A stretch of 64,000 nucleotides of DNA from Streptomyces sp. CB02056 (GTDB taxonomy: Bacteria > Actinomycetota > Actinomycetes > Streptomycetales > Streptomycetaceae). Shown here piece after piece: positions 47,814 to 61,737 of the stretch (position 1 is the stretch's first letter; each line of letters begins with the position of its first letter). The translations under genes were made by a program, and so were the position numbers. The notes beneath the pieces are model-generated. The model had not been told where the DNA came from, made no database searches, and worked only from the letters and a program-made list of their open reading frames with translations. The stretch is from contig NZ_LIPD01000004.1 of NCBI RefSeq assembly GCF_001905545.1, positions 350,610 through 414,609 of the forward strand, read 5' to 3'.

Positions 47814-48293
47814 GTGTCCGTGGGAGAGCTGGCCGGATTGCTCGTCGCCGTCTTCTGGGCGGTCCTGGTCACCCTGCTCGCCGTGGTGCTGGTCCGCCTC
47901 TCCCGGGTCCTCAAGGAGGCCGCCGTCCTGGTCTCCGCCGTCACCGAGCAGGCCGTCCCGCTGCTGACCGACGCGGGCGCCGCGGTGCGCAGCGCCAACG
48001 AGCAGCTGGAGCGGGTGGACGAGATCACCGCCAACGTGCAGGACGCCGCCGCCAACGCCAACGCGCTCTCCTCCACCGTGGCCGCCACCCTGGGCGGACC
48101 GCTGGTGAAGGTCGCGGCGTTCAGCTACGGCGTGCGCAAGGCCGTCGCCCGGCAGCAGGGCGGCGTGCCGCCGGTGCCCTCGCAGGCCGGCGAGCGCGAG
48201 GAGCTGGCCCGGCTGATCCGGGCCGAGGTCCGCGCCGCGACGGCGCCCAGGAGCGGACTGTTCTCCCGGGTCCGGCGCGCGGTGAGGGGCTGA
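47814..48293 (+). CDS. DUF948 membrane protein
   Basis: The 159-aa protein has one N-terminal membrane segment (about residues 5-27, ELAGLLVAVFWAVLVTLLAVVL, one stretch of hydrophobics), then a helical region with heptad-like spacing and a basic tail, typical of DUF948. Such proteins resemble methyl-accepting-like or general stress membrane proteins; no role is known. GGGAG precedes the GTG at 47814. It directly precedes a second small membrane gene and alaS, a conserved order. Confidence 0.82.
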   Translation: MSVGELAGLLVAVFWAVLVTLLAVVLVRLSRVLKEAAVLVSAVTEQAVPLLTDAGAAVRSANEQLERVDEITANVQDAAANANALSSTVAATLGGPLVKVAAFSYGVRKAVARQQGGVPPVPSQAGEREELARLIRAEVRAATAPRSGLFSRVRRAVRG

Positions 48294-48297
48294 CGGC

Positions 48298-48722
48298 ATG
48301 GTGCGACGCATCTTCTGGATGGCGGTCGGCGCCGGCGCCACCGTCTGGGCCATGAACAAGGCCAACGAGGCCGTGCACCGGCTGACCCCGGACAGCCTCT
48401 CCGGCACCGCCGCCCGCGGCGCGCTGCACCTGGGCGACCTGGCCAAGCAGTTCGCCCAGGACGTGAAGGCCGGCATGGCCGAGCGCGAGGAGCAGCTGAA
48501 GGACGACCTCGGGCTGCACGGCACCGCCGTGGTGGAGCCCCGCGGCGACCGCCGGGTCCTGCGCGGCGAGCCGCAGTACCGAGCTATCTCGGCGGCGCCC
48601 GGTAGCCCGGCCGCCGCCCTGCCTCCGTCCCGCAGCGCCCGTACCACCCCCCAGACCACTGAAGAAACGCCCCGCCGCGCCCTGCCGCCGCGGGGCGGCA
48701 CCCCGAACCGGAAGGACCACTA

Positions 48723-48723
<1 letters not shown>
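48298..48723 (+). CDS. Small conserved actinobacterial protein upstream of alaS (hypothetical)
   Basis: The 141-aa protein has a short hydrophobic head ([18 protein letters not shown]), an amphipathic helix region and a Pro/Arg/Thr-rich tail. It starts four bases after the DUF948 gene, and its stop TAA overlaps the alaS ATG (TAATG), so translation of alaS is coupled to it. The pair may be membrane partners. No function is known to me. Confidence 0.8.
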
Positions 48724-51391
<2,668 letters not shown>

Positions 51392-51392
<1 letters not shown>

Positions 51393-51871
51393 TGGAGCTC
51401 GAGGAGAGGCCCTTCCGACGGGGGCGGCGGATCGCCGTCGACGTCGGGGACGCCCGGATCGGGGTCGCGTCCTGCGACCCCGACGGGGTGCTCGCCACGC
51501 CCGTGGAGACCGTCCCGGCCGGGGTGAAGTCGCAGGCCAGGATTGCCGCCATCGTCGAGGAGTACGACGCGATGGAGGTGATCGTCGGGCTGCCGCGTTC
51601 GCTCAGCGGCAAGGAGGGCCCGGCGGCGGAGAAGGTCCGGGCGTACGCGACCCGGCTGGCGAACCGGCTCTACCCGGTGCCGGTGCGGCTGGTGGACGAG
51701 CGGATGTCGACCGTCACCGCGACCCACGGGCTGCGCGCCTCGGGGGTCAAGGCGAAGAAGGGCCGCTCGGTGGTCGACCAGGCCGCCGCGGTGGTGATCC
51801 TGCAGACCGCCCTTGAGTCCGAACGGGTGAGCGGACGCCCGCCCGGTGAGAGCGTCGAGGCGGTCGGCTGA
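51392..51871 (+). CDS. ruvX: Holliday junction resolvase-like YqgF (RuvX)
   Basis: The 159-aa RNase H-fold protein has VDVGDARIGVASCD (about residues 16-29), GLPRSLSGKEG (about 68-78) and VDERMSTVTA (about 104-113). It has been tied to Holliday junctions and to 16S rRNA 5' maturation. Its ATG overlaps the alaS stop. A strong terminator lies 24 bases after its stop, so the unit ends here and mltG is separate. Confidence 0.94.
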
Positions 51872-51895
51872 CCGGTCTGATCTAACGTCCCGTTG

Positions 51896-51929
51896 AGGGG
51901 TCCGTGCGGACGCGTCCGCACGGACCCCT
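51896..51929 (+). terminator. Terminator of the alaS-yqgF unit
   Basis: A 17-bp perfect palindrome (51896-51912 with 51913-51929) followed by TTTTCG. It isolates the first mltG gene from the alaS operon, though the two are joined in related genomes. Confidence 0.85.
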
Positions 51930-51954
51930 TTTCGTTCGCTTCCTTGTCTGTTTT

Positions 51955-51974
51955 GGATCGATTCATGTCGATCC
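51955..51974 (+). promoter_or_regulatory. Inverted repeat upstream of first mltG, candidate operator
   Basis: GGATCGA (51955-51961) and TCGATCC (51968-51974) form a 7-bp inverted repeat separated by six bases, in an AT-rich patch after the terminator and 35 bases before the start codon. TTGTCT at 51944-51949 could be a -35. A regulator is unknown. Confidence 0.35.
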
Positions 51975-52009
51975 GGATCGATCTGGGACCGCCGAAGGGG
52001 GCGCGAGCC

Positions 52010-53281
52010 ATGACCGACCAGGACTTCCACCCGGGTCTCACGCCCGGACATCTGGGCGCACCGGTGCTGGAACCGGAGGGCCGTCCGCCGGGTGCGCCCC
52101 GTCCGCGCTTCGATGCGCCCGATCCGCACCGACGGCGCAACGGGCTGGCCTGCGGGCTCACCGCGCTCGCGCTGATCGCGGTGTTCGGCGGGGTCGGGCT
52201 GACCGGGTACACCTGGATCCAGGCGCAGCGCAAACCCCCGGCCGCCGCCGACTTCGCCGGGCAGGGCACCGGCAGCGTGCAGGTCTCGGTGCCGGAGGGC
52301 GCCGGCCTCTCCCAGATCGCCTCCGCGCTGGTCCGCAACGGCGTGGTGGCCAGCTCGCTCGCCTTCACCCGGGCCGCGAAGGGCAGCGCGGCGGCGGCCG
52401 GGCGGATCCAGCCCGGGACGTACACGCTGAAGCAGCGGATGTCGGCCGCGGCGGCGCTGGCGGTCCTGATCGACCCGGCCAACGCCAACGGCCTGACCAT
52501 CCCCGAGGGATGGCGCGGCTACCAGATCTACGCGGCCATCGACAAGAAGCTGAACCTGCCCGCGGGCACCGCCCAGAAGACCGCCCAGGACCAGGGCGCC
52601 GAACTCGGCCTGCCGGACTTCGCCAACGGCAGCCCGGAGGGCTACCTGTTCCCGGCGACGTACAGCGTCACCGAGGGCACCACCGCCTTCGACCTGCTGA
52701 AGCAGATGGTGGACCGGGCCGGCCGGGAGTTCGGCCGGGACGACGCCACCGTGGTCGCGCAGAACCTCGGGCAGAGCGTGTACGGGCTGATCACCGTGGC
52801 CAGCATGGTCCAGGGCGAGGCCGACAACACCGAGGACATGGGCAAGGTGGCCCGGGTGATCTACAACCGGCTGGCCAAGGGCATGCCCCTGCAGCTGGAC
52901 TCCACCATCAACTACGCGCTCGGCCGCTCGACCCTGAACACCTCGGTGACCGACACCAGGCTGGACTCCCCGTACAACACCTACCTGCACGCCGGACTGC
53001 CGCCGAGCCCGATCTCCAACCCCGGGCGGCAGGCGATCATGGCCGCGCTGGACCCGACGCCGGGGGACTGGCTGTACTTCGTCACCGTGAAGCCGGGGGA
53101 CACCCGCTTCACCGACAGCTTCGACGTCCAGCAACGCAACGTGGCGGAGTTCAACGCCAACCGGGCGGCGGCCAAGCCGAGCGCCCCGGCGTCGGGCGCG
53201 CCCTCCGACCCGGCGGCGACGGCCCCGGGGGCCTCGGGCGGGGCCGGTGCGCCTTCCGCTCCCGGTGCGGGGACGCCGTAA
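52010..53281 (+). CDS. Endolytic transglycosylase MltG paralogue 1
   Basis: The 423-aa protein has a short cytoplasmic head, one membrane segment (about residues 45-64, LACGLTALALIAVFGGVGL), a LysM-like subdomain (SVQVSVPEGAGLSQIASALV) and the MltG (YceG) catalytic domain. The active-site glutamate sits in ASMVQGEAD (about residue 268), followed by VARVIYNRLAKGMPLQLD. MltG cuts nascent glycan strands outside the membrane. The ATG at 52010 with GGGGG eight bases upstream is preferred over the upstream ATG at 51965. The tail is Ala/Pro-rich. Confidence 0.88.
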   Translation: MTDQDFHPGLTPGHLGAPVLEPEGRPPGAPRPRFDAPDPHRRRNGLACGLTALALIAVFGGVGLTGYTWIQAQRKPPAAADFAGQGTGSVQVSVPEGAGLSQIASALVRNGVVASSLAFTRAAKGSAAAAGRIQPGTYTLKQRMSAAAALAVLIDPANANGLTIPEGWRGYQIYAAIDKKLNLPAGTAQKTAQDQGAELGLPDFANGSPEGYLFPATYSVTEGTTAFDLLKQMVDRAGREFGRDDATVVAQNLGQSVYGLITVASMVQGEADNTEDMGKVARVIYNRLAKGMPLQLDSTINYALGRSTLNTSVTDTRLDSPYNTYLHAGLPPSPISNPGRQAIMAALDPTPGDWLYFVTVKPGDTRFTDSFDVQQRNVAEFNANRAAAKPSAPASGAPSDPAATAPGASGGAGAPSAPGAGTP

Positions 53282-53469
53282 CGGAGTTGTGTGCCGTCGG
53301 TGAGATCGCTCACTGACGGTGCGTCCGCCCGGCCGGGGGTAAGGCTGCGGTACGGTAACGTCTCCCTCCAGGCGCTGCGCTAGCACGCCGGTTCGAGAAT
53401 CAGCCGGGACCGCGTCGTCCCGGACGGCCGGTTTGATCCTCCGGTCGTCACCGTCGGTTAAGGGGATCA

Positions 53470-55383
53470 ATGACCGATCTGGGCGGGGGCTACAACCCCC
53501 AGGGCGAGCCGTGGCACCCCGGTGATCCCGGGTACGACGGCCGGCAGCCGGTCCCCGGCCAGCAGGACGGCCAGTGGCAGCAGCAGTACCCGCAGCAGGG
53601 CCAGCAGGTCCAGCAGCAGTACGGGGACGTGCAGCAGGGGTACGCGCAGCAGCAGATGGCGCCGCAGATGCAGCAGCAGATGATGGCGCAGCAGGGCTAC
53701 TCGGGCGGTCAGCAGGGCTACCAGCAGCAGATGGCGCAGCAGCAGGCGCCGGTGCAGCAGCAGGGCTACCCCCAGCAGGGGTACGTGCCGCAGCAGCCGC
53801 AACCGCAGCAGCCGATGCAGCAGGGGTACGCGCAGCAGCAGCTGCCCCAGCAGCAGGCGCCGGTGCAGCAGCAGGGTTACCAGCAGCAGGCTCCGCAGCA
53901 GGTCCAGCCCCAGCAGGTCCAGGCGCAGCAGGTCCAGGCACAGCAGCCCCTCCAGCAGCAGCCCCCGCAGCAGCCGGCCCCCGAGCAGCAGGCTCCGCAG
54001 CGGCAGGTGCCGAGACGCCGGGCCAAGCCGCAGCCGGCCCCGGAGCCCGTGCCGGCCTCCGGCCCCGGCCCGGACGGGATCGACTGGGAGGCCGAGGCCG
54101 CCGCGCTGGAGGCCGGCGCCGATCCGGTCGGCGCCGCGCGCGAGGGCGGGACGGACGAGTGGGACGGCCACGGGGACGGCGGCCGCCACGAGGAGGACGG
54201 GTACCCCGACGAGCACGCCGAGGCCGGGGAGGCCGGCTTCCTCGGCGAGCAGGACGACTCCCGCGAGGCCCAGAAGAAGCGCAAGGAGAAGGGCAAGAAG
54301 TCGGGCCGCCGCAACGGCGGCGCCTGCCTGCTGGTCGCCGCGGTGCTGCTCGGCGCCGTCGGCGGGGCCGGCTGGTGGGGCTACGGCTTCTACCAGGACC
54401 ACTTCGGCCCGGCGCCGGACTTCACCGGCGAGGGCACCGGCACCGTCCAGGTCGAGGTCAAGAAGGGCGCGGTCGGCGGGCAGATCGGCCTGGCGCTGAA
54501 GAACGCCGGCGTGGTCAAGAGCGTCGACGCGTTCAACACGGCCTGCAAGGCCGAGCCCAAGTGCGGCACCATCCAGTACGGCTTCTACGTGCTGAAGAAG
54601 GAGATGCCGGCCACGGCCGCGCTCAAGGAGCTGCTCGCCCAGGCGGGCGGCGCGGCGATCGTGATCCCGGAGGGCAAGAACTCCTCCGAGATCTACGCCA
54701 AGATCGACGACAAGCTGAAGCTGCCGCCGGGCACCACGGCAGGCGTCGCCAAGGCGCAGGTCAACGATCTCGGCCTGCCGGCGTACGCGAACGGCAACAT
54801 CGAGGGCTTCCTCTGGCCGACCCGCTACAACATCGCCGATGGCATGAAGCCCGAGGACCTGCTCAAGCAGATGGTGAAGAACGCCACCGAGAAGTACGCC
54901 GGCTTGGACGCCCAGGCCGCTTCGGTGGGGCTGAAGACCGGCTACGAGGTGCTCATCGAGGCGAGCATCCTCCAGCGCGAGGGCAACAACCCGGAAGACT
55001 TCGCCAAGATGGCCAAGACCATCCAGAACCGGCTGGCGGCCGGCGGCGAGATCAACCACCGGCTCGGCATGGACACCACGCTCCAGTACTCGCTGGGCCG
55101 CAAGGACCTCGACAAGAAGGACATGGACGACGCGTCCAACAAGTACAACACCTACGTGAACCAGGGCCTGCCGCCCGGTCCGATCTCCAACCCCGGCGAC
55201 GAGGCGCTCAACGCGACGCTGCACCCGGCGGACGGCAAGTGGCTGTACTTCATCGCGATGTCCCCGACCCAGACCCGGTTCGCCGAGACGAGCAAGGAGC
55301 ACTACGCCAACGTCAAGGAGTACTGCCAGTCGGCCGGGCAGGGCTTCGACGAGGCGCGCGGCCACTGCACCACCAAGAAGTAG
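53470..55383 (+). CDS. mltG: Endolytic transglycosylase MltG paralogue 2 with Gln-rich head
   Basis: The 637-aa protein starts GGGYNPQGEPWHPGDPGYDG, like the usual streptomycete MltG, and continues with about 150 residues in which glutamine dominates (QQQGYPQQGY-like units), an acidic linker, a basic stop (QKKRKEKGKKSGRR) and one membrane segment (about residues 278-300). The external MltG domain keeps the glutamate in ASILQREGN (about residue 503) and QNRLAAGG. It should set glycan strand length. This is the one most like the family's standard streptomycete member; the gene before it is the additional one. Confidence 0.92.
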   Translation: MTDLGGGYNPQGEPWHPGDPGYDGRQPVPGQQDGQWQQQYPQQGQQVQQQYGDVQQGYAQQQMAPQMQQQMMAQQGYSGGQQGYQQQMAQQQAPVQQQGYPQQGYVPQQPQPQQPMQQGYAQQQLPQQQAPVQQQGYQQQAPQQVQPQQVQAQQVQAQQPLQQQPPQQPAPEQQAPQRQVPRRRAKPQPAPEPVPASGPGPDGIDWEAEAAALEAGADPVGAAREGGTDEWDGHGDGGRHEEDGYPDEHAEAGEAGFLGEQDDSREAQKKRKEKGKKSGRRNGGACLLVAAVLLGAVGGAGWWGYGFYQDHFGPAPDFTGEGTGTVQVEVKKGAVGGQIGLALKNAGVVKSVDAFNTACKAEPKCGTIQYGFYVLKKEMPATAALKELLAQAGGAAIVIPEGKNSSEIYAKIDDKLKLPPGTTAGVAKAQVNDLGLPAYANGNIEGFLWPTRYNIADGMKPEDLLKQMVKNATEKYAGLDAQAASVGLKTGYEVLIEASILQREGNNPEDFAKMAKTIQNRLAAGGEINHRLGMDTTLQYSLGRKDLDKKDMDDASNKYNTYVNQGLPPGPISNPGDEALNATLHPADGKWLYFIAMSPTQTRFAETSKEHYANVKEYCQSAGQGFDEARGHCTTKK

Positions 55384-55428
55384 CCGCACCACCAGGAAGC
55401 AGCCGCGGCACCAGGAAGCAGCCGCGGC
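55372..55428 (+). repeat. Short tandem repeat spanning the mltG stop codon
   Basis: Two identical 19-base units (ACCAGGAAGCAGCCGCGGC) lie at 55391-55409 and 55410-55428. A third related unit, ACCAAGAAGTAGCCGC, at 55372-55387 contains the mltG stop TAG; in the downstream units the same place reads CAG. The spacer to aroE therefore looks like a decayed repeat of the gene end. Confidence 0.75.
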
Positions 55429-55462
55429 CGGACGACAGTTCGCCAGTTCGCGGAGAGAAGCG

Positions 55463-56293
55463 TTGACCAGCAAGCACCGGGCGGCCGTTCTCGGCTCGCC
55501 GATCGCCCACTCGCTCTCGCCGGACCTGCACCGGGCCGCCTTCGCGGCGCTCGGGCTGGACGGCTGGCGCTACGACGGCTTCGAGGTCGACGAGGCCGGG
55601 CTGCCCGGGTTCGTCGCCGCGCTGGACGAGGCCGAGTGGGCCGGGCTGTCGCTCACCATGCCGCTGAAGCGGGCGGTCATCCCGCTGCTCGACGAGGTCA
55701 GCGCGACGGCCCGCTCGGTGGACGCGGTGAACACCGTGGTGTTCACCGCCGACGGCCGGCGCACCGGGGACAACACCGACGTCCCCGGGCTGGTCAACGC
55801 GCTGCGCGAGCGCGGGATCACCGAGGTGCCCGAGGCGGCCGTCCTGGGCGCCGGGGCCACCGCCTCCTCGGCACTGGCCGCGCTCGCCCAGATCTGCACC
55901 GGCGAGGTGACGGTCTACGTGCGCAGCGCCGAGCGGGCCCGGGAGATGGCCGAGCTGGGCGAGCGGCTGGGCGTGGCCGTCCGCACCGCCGACTGGGAGC
56001 TCGGGGCGCAGGCGCTGGCCCGGCCGCTGACGATCTCCACCACGCCGGTCGGCGCGACCGACGTCTTCGCCGAGGCGCTGCCCGCCGAGCCGGGCGCGCT
56101 GTTCGACGTGCTGTACCACCCGTGGCCGACGGCGCTGGCCGCCGCCTGCGCCGGGCGCGGGGCGACCGTCCTGGGCGGGCTGGACCTGCTGGTGCACCAG
56201 GCGGTGCTGCAGAACGAGGCCTTCACCGGGCGGACGCCCGGGCCGCTGGCGGCGATGCGCGAGGCGGGGGAGAAGGCGCTCGCCGGGCACTGA
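55463..56293 (+). CDS. aroE: Shikimate dehydrogenase
   Basis: The 276-aa NADP enzyme shows GSPIAHSLSP (about residues 11-20), the catalytic lysine in LSLTMPLKRAV (about 62-72), the aspartate in GDNTDVPGL and the nucleotide loop LGAGATASSAL (about 132-142). The final lobe has GGLDLLVHQA. It reduces 3-dehydroshikimate to shikimate. The start is TTG at 55463 with GGAGA six bases upstream. It is the first gene of the aro block; a 226-base gap without genes separates it from aroC. Confidence 0.92.
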   Translation: MTSKHRAAVLGSPIAHSLSPDLHRAAFAALGLDGWRYDGFEVDEAGLPGFVAALDEAEWAGLSLTMPLKRAVIPLLDEVSATARSVDAVNTVVFTADGRRTGDNTDVPGLVNALRERGITEVPEAAVLGAGATASSALAALAQICTGEVTVYVRSAERAREMAELGERLGVAVRTADWELGAQALARPLTISTTPVGATDVFAEALPAEPGALFDVLYHPWPTALAAACAGRGATVLGGLDLLVHQAVLQNEAFTGRTPGPLAAMREAGEKALAGH

Positions 56294-56519
56294 GCCCGGC
56301 CCCGGCGGACTCGGGCGGGCCCGGCCCCACGGCCGGGTGCCCGCCCGCCCTCCGTCCGGTTTCCCGGGCGGTTCCCGGCCGGATCGTGGCCGGTTGCTGT
56401 CCGTCACGCGGACTGTGCCCCCGGGTGCCGCTGGGGCATGAAAGGATTCAGGTACAAAAGGCACGCCCGGGGCGGGCCCCGGCGGTGCCGTGGTCCGGTC
56501 CGCTGATGAAGGAGCTCCG

Positions 56520-57700
56520 TTGGGTACGTTGCGCTGGCTGACGGCGGGGGAGTCGCACGGCCCCGCACTCGTCGCGACGCTGGAAGGCCTGCCCGCCGGT
56601 GTACCGGTCACCACCGACGTGGTGGCCGACGCGCTGGCGCGCCGCCGGCTCGGTTACGGCCGCGGGGCGCGGATGAAGTTCGAGCAGGACGAGGTGACCT
56701 TCCTCGGCGGCGTCCGGCACGGTCTGACCATGGGCAGCCCGGTCGCGATCATGGTTGGCAACACCGAGTGGCCGAAGTGGGAGCAGGTCATGTCGGCCGA
56801 CCCGGTCGACCCCGAGGTCCTGGCGGGCCTGGCCCGCAACGAGGCGCTCACCCGCCCCCGGCCCGGCCACGCCGACCTGGCCGGCATGCAGAAGTACTCG
56901 ATCGACGAGGCCCGGCCGATCCTGGAGCGCGCCAGCGCCCGCGAGACGGCCGCCCGGGTCGCGCTGGGCGCCGTCGCCCGCGCCTACCTCCGCGAGGTGG
57001 CCGGGATCGAGATCGTCAGCCACGTGGTCGAGCTGGCCGCCGCCAAGGCGCCGGCCGGCGTGGTGCCGCTGCCCTCGGACGAGGCCAAGCTGGACGCCGA
57101 CCCGGTGCGCTGCCTGGACGCCGACGCCTCGAAGGCGATGGTCGCCGAGATCGACCAGGCCCACAAGGACGGCGACACCCTCGGCGGCGTGGTCGAGGTG
57201 CTGGCGTACGGCGTGCCGGTGGGCCTCGGCTCGCACGTGCACTGGGACCGCCGGCTGGACGCGCGGCTGGCCGCCGCGCTGATGGGCATCCAGGCGATCA
57301 AGGGCGTCGAGGTCGGCGACGGCTTCGACCTGGCCCGGGTGCCGGGCTCCCAGGCCCACGACGAGATCGTCCCGACCGCCGAGGGCGTCAAGCGCACCTC
57401 CGGCCGCTCCGGCGGCACCGAGGGCGGACTGTCCACCGGCGAGGTGCTGCGGGTGCGCGCCGCGATGAAGCCGATCGCCACCGTGCCGCGGGCGCTCCAG
57501 ACCCTGGACGTGCGCACCGGCGAGCCGGCCAAGGCGCACCACCAGCGCTCGGACGTCTGCGCGGTCCCGGCCGCGGGCATCGTCGCCGAGGCGATGGTCG
57601 CGCTGGTGCTGGCGGACGCGGTGAACGAGAAGTTCGGCGGCGACAACGTCTCCGAGACCCGCCGCAACGTGCAGGGCTACCTCGACAACCTGATCATCCG

Positions 57701-57704
<4 letters not shown>
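56520..57704 (+). CDS. aroC: Chorismate synthase
   Basis: The 394-aa FMN enzyme begins [21 protein letters not shown] and keeps [32 protein letters not shown] and the signature [17 protein letters not shown]. It makes chorismate, the last common aromatic intermediate, which PabB at 2172 also uses. TTG at 56520 with AAGGAG upstream fits the family start. Its stop overlaps the aroK ATG (ATGA). Confidence 0.96.
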
Positions 57705-59743
<2,039 letters not shown>

Positions 59744-59828
59744 GGGTACGGGCGGTGGCCCGGCGGCGGACTGTGCCCGCTGCCGGGCCGCCGTGTAGTG
59801 TCCCCGCTGAGAAGTGTCGGGAGGTGCC

Positions 59829-60713
59829 GTGACGCAGTACACCGGAGGCGGGCAGGTCCCGCCGCGTCCCGTCGCCCCGCCGGTGCCGCCGGGGGGCGGA
59901 ACGCGGGGGACGTCGTCGGGGGCGCAGCCGCCGTCCCCGCCGCCGGGCCGGCCGGCGCCGGCGGCGCCCGTCACTCCCGGGCCGACCGGCCCCGGGCCCG
60001 CCGCCCACCCCGTTCCCGCCCACCCGGCCCCGGCCCCCGCGGCCGTACCCGTGCCGAGCGCGCCGCCCGTGCCCGCCGGGGGCACCGGGCACTTCGTGCT
60101 GCCGTCCGGCGCACCCGTCCAACTGCCGGCCCACCCGCCGCGGCAGCACGCGGCCACCGGGCCGATAGCCGTCCTGCTGATCGGACCGGCCGGGGCCGGC
60201 AAGACCACCGTCGCCCGCCACTGGGCCGAGCGGCGGCCCACCCCGACCGCGCACATCAGCCTGGACGACGTCCGCGAGTGGGTGCAGGCGGGCTTCGCCA
60301 ACCCGCAGTCCGGCTGGAACAACGCCTCCGAGGCGCAGTACCGGCTGGCCCGCCGCACCTGCGGCTTCGCCTGCCGCAACTACCTGGCCAACGGCATCTC
60401 CTGCATCATCGACGACGCCGTCTTCCCGGACCGCCCGGCGATCGGCCTCGGCGGCTGGAAGCGGCACATCGGCCCCGGCATGATCCCGGTCGTGCTGCTG
60501 CCCAGCCTGGACTCGGTGCTGCACCGCAACGCCCGGCGCAGCGGCAACCGCCGGCTCGGGGACGAGGAGGTGGCCCGCATCCACGGGCGGATGGCCGGCT
60601 GGTACAACTCCGGGCTGCCGATCATCGACAACTCCGCCCTGGACGTCGCCGGGACGGCCGCCGAGCTGGACCGCGTCATCCTGGCCCGGCTGATGGGCGT
60701 CCCGGTCCGCTGA
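59829..60713 (+). CDS. P-loop kinase/zeta-toxin-like ATP-binding protein
   Basis: The 294-aa protein has about 110 disordered Pro/Ala/Gly residues and then a compact P-loop domain: Walker A GPAGAGKTTVARHWAE (about residues 119-134), a strand ending in ISLDDVREWV and IIDDAVFPDRP (Walker B-like) and the lid region RNARRSGNRRLGDEEV. The layout resembles AAA_33 kinases and zeta toxins. The NMP-lid and substrate are not certain. No antitoxin-like gene sits next to it, so I do not call it a toxin. GTG at 59829 with GGGAGG upstream. Confidence 0.75.
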   Translation: MTQYTGGGQVPPRPVAPPVPPGGGTRGTSSGAQPPSPPPGRPAPAAPVTPGPTGPGPAAHPVPAHPAPAPAAVPVPSAPPVPAGGTGHFVLPSGAPVQLPAHPPRQHAATGPIAVLLIGPAGAGKTTVARHWAERRPTPTAHISLDDVREWVQAGFANPQSGWNNASEAQYRLARRTCGFACRNYLANGISCIIDDAVFPDRPAIGLGGWKRHIGPGMIPVVLLPSLDSVLHRNARRSGNRRLGDEEVARIHGRMAGWYNSGLPIIDNSALDVAGTAAELDRVILARLMGVPVR

Positions 60714-60792
60714 CCCGCCGCGGCACGGGGCTGTCGGTGCCGGCTGCGATGATGGACGGGTCCAGTCGCCGAGCCCGGAGGAGCCGACGCCC

Positions 60793-61602
60793 GTGCCCGA
60801 AGGCCACATCATCCACCGCCTCGCCACCGAGAACCGCGAGGCCTTCGGCGGCCGCCCGGTGCGGGTCTCCAGCCCGCAGGGCCGGTTCGCCGACGAGGCC
60901 AAGGTGATCGACGGGCAGCTGCTCACCGGCGCGGAGGCCACCGGCAAGCACCTCTTCCTCGGCTTCGAGGAGGGCGCCTGGGTGCACGTCCACCTCGGCC
61001 TCTACGGCGGCTTCACCTTCGGCACCGGCCCGGCGCCCGCGCCGGTCGGGCTGGTCCGGCTGCGGCTGGAGAACGAGGACGGCTACGCCGACCTGCGCGG
61101 GCCCAACACCTGCGCGCTCGTCACGGACGACCAGAAGGCCGCCGTCGCCGCCCGGCTCGGCCCCGACCCGCTGCGCGCCGACGCCGACCCGGAGGCCGCC
61201 TGGCGCCGGATATCGGGCAGCCGGACGACCGTCGCGGCGCTGCTGATGGACCAGAAGGTGCTGGCCGGGGTGGGCAACGTCTACCGGGCCGAGGTGCTGT
61301 TCCGCCACGGCATCGACCCGCACCGGGCCGGGCGCGACCTCACCCGCCGGGAGTGGGACGCGATCTGGGCCGACCTGGTCGCCCTGATGCGCGAGGGCGT
61401 CACCGCGGGCCGGATCGACACCGTCCGCCCCGAGCACACCCCCGAGGCGATGGGCCGTCCGCCCCGGGTGGACGACCACGGCGGCGAGGTGTACGTCTAC
61501 CGGCGGGCCGCCATGCCCTGCCTGGTCTGCGGCACCGACGTGCGGACGGAGGAGCACGCCGCCCGCAACCTCTTCTGGTGCCCCGCCTGCCAGGCGGCGT
61601 GA
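60793..61602 (+). CDS. Nei/Fpg-family DNA glycosylase-AP lyase
   Basis: The 269-aa repair enzyme begins MPEGHIIHR, so the catalytic Pro2 and Glu3 are present. The helix-two-turn-helix region has QKVLAGVGNVYRAEVLFRHG (about residues 153-172), and a C-terminal zinc finger is formed by CLVCGTD and CPAC. It removes oxidised bases and cuts the strand. An Nei2-type enzyme is more likely than Fpg from the MPEG-HIIHR head. It is transcribed alone or with the P-loop gene. Confidence 0.93.
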   Translation: MPEGHIIHRLATENREAFGGRPVRVSSPQGRFADEAKVIDGQLLTGAEATGKHLFLGFEEGAWVHVHLGLYGGFTFGTGPAPAPVGLVRLRLENEDGYADLRGPNTCALVTDDQKAAVAARLGPDPLRADADPEAAWRRISGSRTTVAALLMDQKVLAGVGNVYRAEVLFRHGIDPHRAGRDLTRREWDAIWADLVALMREGVTAGRIDTVRPEHTPEAMGRPPRVDDHGGEVYVYRRAAMPCLVCGTDVRTEEHAARNLFWCPACQAA

Positions 61603-61737
61603 CCGGCCCCGGCCGGGACGCGCAACGCCCCCGTGTCATGGAGAGCCCTTCTGACCTGCGACGATGGACAGGTGCCCGCCGAGCGGCGGGCACCCGTCCG
61701 CACGGCCACGTGTGAACGTGGAAGGGAAGGAAGTCCC

